DNA of 64,000 nt, from NCBI RefSeq assembly GCF_003205615.1, contig NZ_PYBV01000036.1, forward strand, positions 1-64,000. The letters run 5' to 3'. Shown in pieces: positions 59,746 to 64,000 of this stretch (position 1 is its first letter; every line of letters begins with the position of its first letter). The translations under genes were made by a program, and so were the position numbers. Source of the DNA: Micromonospora arborensis (lineage in GTDB: Bacteria; Actinomycetota; Actinomycetes; Mycobacteriales; Micromonosporaceae). The notes beneath the pieces were generated by a model that worked only from the letters and a program-made list of their open reading frames with translations, was not told the DNA's origin and made no database searches.

Positions 59746-60653
59746 CGTCCGTCCACCGCTTTGTCGAAGGAGTGCGAGAACGCGAACAGCAGGTCGGTGG
59801 AGAGGCTCTGGTACACCAGGCTCTCCGGCTGCCCACTGGACTTCCACTCGCCGGGCAGGTTGCCGTACCGGCGGTCGGGGTCGGTCGGACCGACGGTGAT
59901 CGCCGCCAGGTACGGGCCGAAGAGGGTGGGGCTCATGGTGCCACCGCCGTGACCGAGGCTGGTCCGCCAGCCCGCGGCGGCCGTCTTCGGCACCGCGACC
60001 GGGACGACCATCGGTCCCGGGTGATCCGCCACCACGGAGAGGCCGGACCGTTCGATCGTGCGGGCCTGGTCGTTCGATCCGAGTACGCAGAGTGCGACGG
60101 TGGCCGCCGCCTCGCCTCCGGCGTCCACATACGTCGCCCGCAGCACGGTCGTGCAGCCATTCTCGACCGCGACGCTGGCGAGTCGCGGCATCAGCGCCTT
60201 CTTACAGTCGCTGTCCTTGACGATGCCCTGGCGAACCCAACCAGGTGCCTGCTGCCCGCCGGTTGACGGCTCGCGCAGCAGGTCCGGGAAGATCTCGTCG
60301 GTACGCAGGTTGTGCCACGCCGCCGGGATGAAGGCGTCGTTTCCGGTCTGGATCCGGTGGTTCTTCACTGCGGCGAAGGCCAGGCCGCCAGCGGCCAGCA
60401 GCGGAAGAACCCCGAACACGATCGTCAGCGTTCCGAGGATCCGGCGCTTGCGGCCGCTACGCCCACCCTCCGCGTTGGGCGTTGCGGGCTGCGGTGCCGG
60501 TGTCGGCGGCATCGCCGGTGGTTGGTAAGGCGAGGGTGGGGTGAGGGGCGCGGGCGAAGCCGGGTAGGCGGGAGGGGCCGGATGATTCGCCCACGGCATC
60601 GGCGGTGCTGATGGCGTCTGGGGTGGACCGTACGGATAGGGAGGCTGTGACAA
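59742..60653 (-). CDS. Proline-rich single-pass membrane protein, mycosin partner
   Basis: About 303 residues: a cytosolic Pro/Tyr/Ala-rich tail (1-60), one transmembrane helix (about 72-96) after a basic patch, and a globular exported part of about 200 residues containing Cys residues (DSDCKK, ENGCTT, ALCVLG). I choose TTG 60653 because GGAAAGG lies 8 bp before it and earlier in-frame starts extend into probable promoter sequence. This tail-helix-domain layout is common among actinobacterial ESX-linked genes, but the domain is unrecognised. Coupling to the mycosin gene suggests a joint role. Confidence 0.72.
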   Translation of the reverse strand: MSQPPYPYGPPQTPSAPPMPWANHPAPPAYPASPAPLTPPSPYQPPAMPPTPAPQPATPNAEGGRSGRKRRILGTLTIVFGVLPLLAAGGLAFAAVKNHRIQTGNDAFIPAAWHNLRTDEIFPDLLREPSTGGQQAPGWVRQGIVKDSDCKKALMPRLASVAVENGCTTVLRATYVDAGGEAAATVALCVLGSNDQARTIERSGLSVVADHPGPMVVPVAVPKTAAAGWRTSLGHGGGTMSPTLFGPYLAAITVGPTDPDRRYGNLPGEWKSSGQPESLVYQSLSTDLLFAFSHSFDKAVDGR

Positions 60654-60777
60654 CTCCGCACCCTTTCCCGCCCCGGATTCACCTCGGGGCGATTGCAAGA
60701 ATGGACCTGTATCGACAAGCAACTGGGGGATGCTACCCGTGCCGTTGATCACCGGCTCGCCGGCAGTCAGGTGCCCG

Positions 60778-61026
60778 ATGCTCAACGTCAACCCGAAGAT
60801 GCTGGACCGGCTCACCAAGCTCGAAGAAGACCTCCACGCCCGGCGCGTACGCGCCAAGGCCGAAGGCTGGCTCGGCGAAATCGAAGGCCTCGACCCGACC
60901 TTGGGGTTCCTCGCCGACAAACGGCAACAAGCCCTCCGGCTGAGCAAGGTCACTGGCGCCGCCGGTCACTACCCCCCGAGCCCGTCACGTCCGACCCGTG
61001 TCACGTCCCCCGTTGCTCGCGAGTGA
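60778..61026 (+). CDS. Small recombinase-associated-type ORF, possibly a fragment
   Basis: 82 residues: a charged helical segment (MLNVNPKMLDRLTKLEEDLHARRVRAKAEGWLGEIEGLDPTLGFL) with heptad-like spacing, then a disordered tail. I recall near-identical segments as small proteins or C-terminal parts annotated as recombinases in actinobacteria. CAGGTG lies 5 bp before the ATG, which is weak. It could be the remnant of an integrase or a free small protein. Its antisense overlap with upstream sequence of the proline-rich gene is minimal. Confidence 0.4.
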   Translation: MLNVNPKMLDRLTKLEEDLHARRVRAKAEGWLGEIEGLDPTLGFLADKRQQALRLSKVTGAAGHYPPSPSRPTRVTSPVARE

Positions 61027-61046
61027 GAAGGCGCTGCTTCCAGAGG

Positions 61047-61432
61047 TTAGGGGCGGGATCCAGTCGCTACCGTGGTCGCGGCGGCGGCCAGCAGATTCCT
61101 GAGCCGGGTATGCGGGAATTGCTCCTCGACCTCCGCCGGCGGTGTTACCCGCGTGCTGTAGAACGAGGCGTCGTGGTCGTCGCCTTGTTCGGCCCACAGG
61201 TTGCCTGCTTCGTCGCGGTGCCACACCACCTTTTCGCCCCGGAAGTCGGCGCGTTCGAGCCAGTCGGCGCCACTGGGCCAGTAGCCGTCCCAGCCCAGCC
61301 CAGCCCGTCTGAGTCGGTGGGCGGCCCGCCGCTGAAAAGAGCAAAATTGCTTGGTAGACGGCGTTCTCGACGTGGTGCAGGACGAGGACGGCCTGTGCGA
61401 TCGGTCGCTGGTCGGGGGCAGCACCACAGCAT
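61047..61432 (-). pseudogene. Remnant of an unknown protein
   Basis: The reverse strand from about 61330 to 61047 reads as plausible coding sequence (WDGYWPSGADWLERADFRGEKVV, then ...RLRNLLAAAATTVATGS), but no start lies in that frame nearby. The 5' part reads better in another frame (VLVLHHVENAVYQAILLFSAAG). This suggests a frameshift or truncated gene. Family not recognised. Confidence 0.35.
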
Positions 61433-61551
61433 GGCGAGGCTCCCGGTTGGGGCATCTAATCTTGGTCGACTGCTGTCGCACCGGGAGTCTCGCCCTATGT
61501 CGATACTGGGTTCCGACACCTGTCGCGACCTGGACCGTCACGATGAACAGC

Positions 61552-62385
61552 TCACTGATGTACGGCGAAAGCTCCGCGGTTCTCGGCGAGCCAAGCGCTG
61601 AACGGGCGCGCGGGTACACCCGTCAGACGCAGAACGTCGTCACTCGGTGCCAGGTGCCCCGCTCCCTCGAAGACCTCGAGGAACGACGTGCGTACGGCCT
61701 CCGGCATCTCGTCCAGGAAGCCGATTCCGGCCTCCTCCTCGCCGAGTTCCTGGACGACGTACGAGCGGCCGAAAACCTTGTTCACCTCGGCGACCTGCTC
61801 ACGCAGCGATCCAACCTCCGGGCCGGTGATCGAGTACGCCCCGAGCGTCGGCTCGGCGGCGCTCAGCAGCGCCACCGCTGACGCCGCGATGTCGGCGGGA
61901 TCGACGAATGGCGACCGCATGTCCGGGTACGGCAGGCGTACGACGTCGTCGCGTGCCGCCGCCACCCACGGCACGATGTTGTAGTCGAAGCCTCCTGCCC
62001 GCAGGAAAGCGGACGGTACCCCTGCCTTCGTCAGGGCCTGTTCCCCCGCCCGGTGGTGTGCGGCGACGAAGTTGGCCGCTCCCGATCGCAGCGGCGTGTC
62101 CACGGTGAACGAGGACAGCATGACCACCAACTGCAGGCCGGCCTCGGCCGCGGCCTCCGCGAAGACCGCCCCGCTGTCGTCGGCCAGGATCAGAAAGGCC
62201 CGGTCGACACCTTCCAACGCGCGGCTCACGTCGTCGCGGTCGATCAAGTTGCCGGCGACCGCGGTGACACCAGCGGGCATAGCGGCCGACGGGTCGCGGA
62301 CGAGGGCGACGACCTCGTGGCCCTGGAGCTTACGGACGATATGACCGCCCACGGTACCGGTCGCGCCGGTGACAAGGATCTTCAT
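61552..62385 (-). CDS. NmrA-like atypical SDR, NAD(P)-binding oxidoreductase
   Basis: 277 residues. The Rossmann motif is VTGATGTVGGHIVRKL (5-20; GxxGxxG), and there is no Tyr-x-x-x-Lys catalytic pair, as in NmrA/HSCARG-type proteins and quinone-reductase-like QOR2 relatives. The central pattern (VMLSSF...HHRAGEQALTKAGVPSAFLRAGGFDYNI) is typical of that group. It could be a redox sensor or a quinone reductase. It is divergent from an XRE regulator across a palindrome, a common arrangement for such genes. ATG 62385. Confidence 0.9.
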   Translation of the reverse strand: MKILVTGATGTVGGHIVRKLQGHEVVALVRDPSAAMPAGVTAVAGNLIDRDDVSRALEGVDRAFLILADDSGAVFAEAAAEAGLQLVVMLSSFTVDTPLRSGAANFVAAHHRAGEQALTKAGVPSAFLRAGGFDYNIVPWVAAARDDVVRLPYPDMRSPFVDPADIAASAVALLSAAEPTLGAYSITGPEVGSLREQVAEVNKVFGRSYVVQELGEEEAGIGFLDEMPEAVRTSFLEVFEGAGHLAPSDDVLRLTGVPARPFSAWLAENRGAFAVHQ

Positions 62386-62432
62386 GGGCTTAAGCCTGAG
62401 CCCGCCCGGTCATCGGCGGGAGAGACTCCGTG

Positions 62433-62457
62433 AGACAGGTATCGCCGATCCCTGTCT
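62433..62457. promoter_or_regulatory. Probable XRE-regulator operator
   Basis: AGACAGG and CCTGTCT form perfect 7-bp arms around 11 bp, 31 bp before the XRE gene and 48 bp before the divergent oxidoreductase gene. Confidence 0.55.
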
Positions 62458-62487
62458 AGCCCGGCGGCCATCGGGCAGGCTGGTCAA

Positions 62488-63366
62488 ATGGACCAGAAGG
62501 AGCTGGCCGGTTTCCTCCGGACGCGCCGCGAGCAACTTCAACCCACCGACGTCGGCCTGCAATTGGGCGCCCGCCGGCGCACACCGGGGTTACGCCGCCA
62601 CGAGGTCGCCGACCTCGCCGGCATGTCCCCGGACTACTACATCCGCCTCGAACAAGCACGCGGGCCCCAGCCCTCGCCGCAGATGCTCACCGCCCTGTCC
62701 CGTGCGCTGCGCCTCACCACAGACGAGCGCGACCACCTGTACCGCCTGGCCGGGCACCACGCACCGCCGAACCTCGGCGTCGACGAACACGTCAGCCCCG
62801 GCCTGCTGCGCCTGCTGGATGCCCTCACCGCCATACCGGCCCAGATAGGCTCCGACCTCGGGATCACGCTCGCCCAGAACCGCCTGGCAGTCGCCCTGGT
62901 CGGCGATCAGGTCTCGGCGTTCACAGGCATAGCACGCAGCCACATCTACCGCTTCTTCACCGACCCCACCGCCCGCGCCCAATACCCCGCCGAGGATCAG
63001 GAAGAGCAGGCCCGCATCTTGGTCGCCGACCTACGGGCCGCCATCGCCCTGCGCCCGGGCGACCCCGAAGCCGCCAAAATAATCCGCGCCCTGCAAACCA
63101 CCAGCGACGAGTTCACCACGCTCTGGCAGCGACACGACGTCGCCGTACGCCGCTCGGACCGCAAACGCATCGTCCACCCCTCGGTTGGCATCATCGAACT
63201 GGACTGCGAGGTGCTCGGCACCCCCCGCCAGGACCAGCGGCTGGTCATCCTCACCCCGAGGCCCGGCTCGGAGGCCGTCAGTCAGCTCCAACTGCTCAGC
63301 GTCATAGGCACCCAGGACCTGGCTCCGACGGCCCGCCACCACAGGCACGGTCAAGCCGACTCGTAA
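62488..63366 (+). CDS. XRE-family regulator with MmyB-like ligand domain
   Basis: 292 residues. The helix-turn-helix (TPGLRRHEVADLAGMSPDYYIRLEQARG, about 32-59) is followed by a MmyB-like domain (about 95-260; the IYRFFTDPTARAQYPAEDQEEQ stretch is typical). Members control adjacent SDR or quinone-type oxidoreductase genes and bind fatty-acid-like ligands in at least one structure. ATG 62488. It likely represses the divergent NmrA-like gene through the AGACAGG palindrome. 63367-63557 downstream holds no gene I can support. Confidence 0.92.
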   Translation: MDQKELAGFLRTRREQLQPTDVGLQLGARRRTPGLRRHEVADLAGMSPDYYIRLEQARGPQPSPQMLTALSRALRLTTDERDHLYRLAGHHAPPNLGVDEHVSPGLLRLLDALTAIPAQIGSDLGITLAQNRLAVALVGDQVSAFTGIARSHIYRFFTDPTARAQYPAEDQEEQARILVADLRAAIALRPGDPEAAKIIRALQTTSDEFTTLWQRHDVAVRRSDRKRIVHPSVGIIELDCEVLGTPRQDQRLVILTPRPGSEAVSQLQLLSVIGTQDLAPTARHHRHGQADS

Positions 63367-63557
63367 CGAGGGCCAGCGCGCAGTCGAAGCTGAACAGCGC
63401 CAGCGGTCCCGGCGGTCACGCGTGCAGATAAGCAGTGGCGGTCGCTGCGCGGTCACAGCGGCACTCTGGCGGTAGCGGTTTCGTACACCGCCACTGCGCG
63501 TCGAGGACGCACGGATCTCGTTTGCCTAACCAGATCTTGGTCGGGAGGATGCGGGAC

Positions 63558-64000
63558 ATGCTCGCCGACCTGTGGCCCCAGTACGGGCTCACCATCGTCA
63601 CACCGCGCCTGCAGCTGCGTTTGCCGCGCGAGGAGGAACTCGCCGAGCTGGCTGATCTCGCGGGCCGGGGCGTACATCGTCCCGACGAGCGGCCGTTCCT
63701 GACGCCCTGGACGGATGGCACCTATACGGACCGGGCCCGAGCTGTCCTGCAGGGGCACTGGCACCAGCTCGCCTCGTGGAACGTGGCAGCGTGGCGACTC
63801 GGGATGGGGGTCTTCCGGGCGGATCAGCCGATCGGGGTGGTCACGCTCCGCGCACAAGACTTCACGGTTGTGCGGCAGGTGACGACCTCGGCCTGGCTCG
63901 GCGTGGAGCATCAGGGCAGGGGCTACGGCACGGAGGCCAGGGCTGGACTACTGACCCTTGCTTTCGATCATCTCGGCGCCACCGCCGCACTGACTGAGGT
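63558..64000 (+). CDS. GNAT acetyltransferase (RimJ/RimL-like), truncated by the window end
   Basis: At least 147 residues, open to the right edge with no stop. It starts LTIVTPRLQLRLPREEELAELADL, the usual opening of RimJ/RimL-type enzymes. The acetyl-CoA motif A is near 120-135 (AWLGVEHQGRGYGTEARAGLL), with the Q/RxxGxG/A core intact. I choose the second ATG (63558): GGAGG lies 9 bp before it, whereas it directly abuts the ATG at 63549. It would acetylate an amino group on a protein or small molecule. Confidence 0.8.
   Translation, partial: MLADLWPQYGLTIVTPRLQLRLPREEELAELADLAGRGVHRPDERPFLTPWTDGTYTDRARAVLQGHWHQLASWNVAAWRLGMGVFRADQPIGVVTLRAQDFTVVRQVTTSAWLGVEHQGRGYGTEARAGLLTLAFDHLGATAALTE

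Noticed and set aside
1..64000. Intact insertion sequences, tRNA or rRNA genes
   Set aside because: No transposase DDE or HUH frame, no cloverleaf with a GTTC-type arm and no rRNA-like stretch was recognised by eye; a tRNA scan would be needed to exclude a tRNA fully.

Overview
The window comes from a high-GC actinobacterium, most likely a Micromonosporaceae (Micromonospora-like) chromosome. This is inferred from G/C-saturated third positions, frequent GTG/TTG starts, 4-base ATGA/GTGA overlaps, twin-arginine lipoproteins, a desferrioxamine locus under an IdeR/DmdR-type iron box, and short palindromic intergenic repeats that I recall as common in that family. I see no rRNA, tRNA, CRISPR array or intact transposase. 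All functions are read from the sequence and from family knowledge; no database search was run.

Layout. 0-5.4 kb: a multi-pass membrane protein facing away from a GT2 glycosyltransferase / DUF2064 / methyltransferase operon, then a convergent two-component system. 5.6-10 kb: an Hsp70-ATPase/transmembrane/beta-propeller fusion, a Rieske lipoprotein and a nucleosidase. 10-14.4 kb: two tandem LtrA-family membrane proteins, then a KDG kinase / KDPG aldolase pair. 14.5-18.2 kb: a giant secreted subtilase. 18.3-30.6 kb: the siderophore locus. From one iron box, one arm runs left (two FecCD permeases, ATPase, penicillin-acylase-family protein, second acyltransferase) and one runs right (binding protein, then desABCD). 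30.6-34.2 kb: MarR/flavin reductase, LysR, MFS exporter. 34.5-44.7 kb: a LacI-controlled catabolic locus (small-molecule kinase, LacI, cupin, NMT1-type ABC transporter, Gfo/Idh/MocA dehydrogenase, DUF993 aldolase-like protein, TIM-barrel isomerase, permease). 44.7-48 kb: a probable insertion (PP2C phosphatase, GntR, hypothetical protein, ABC ATPase) bounded on the right by a decayed copy of the permease 3' end. 48-58.5 kb: lipoprotein/MarR/Eis-like acetyltransferase, a PA-domain subtilase, a collapsed ThuA-CBM6 pseudogene, a DUF574 methyltransferase, a small membrane protein, and a LysR/MFS pair. 58.5-64 kb: a mycosin protease with a proline-rich membrane partner, gene remnants, an NmrA-like oxidoreductase facing an XRE regulator, and a truncated GNAT gene.

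How the genes work together. The siderophore locus is a complete cytosolic route: lysine to cadaverine (DesA), N-hydroxylation (DesB), acylation (DesC) and ATP-dependent oligomerisation/cyclisation (DesD), with its own uptake system. The LacI locus has LacI-type palindromes around both forward promoters, so uptake and oxidation of an unidentified polyol- or sugar-like compound are probably repressed together. Many divergent gene pairs have a clear palindrome between them, so operators could be placed for two MarR, one GntR, one LysR, one LacI and one XRE regulator. The least described parts are the LacI locus, the chaperone-like fusion protein, the insertion scar at 44.5-48 kb, and the 27-bp triplication between desA and desB.
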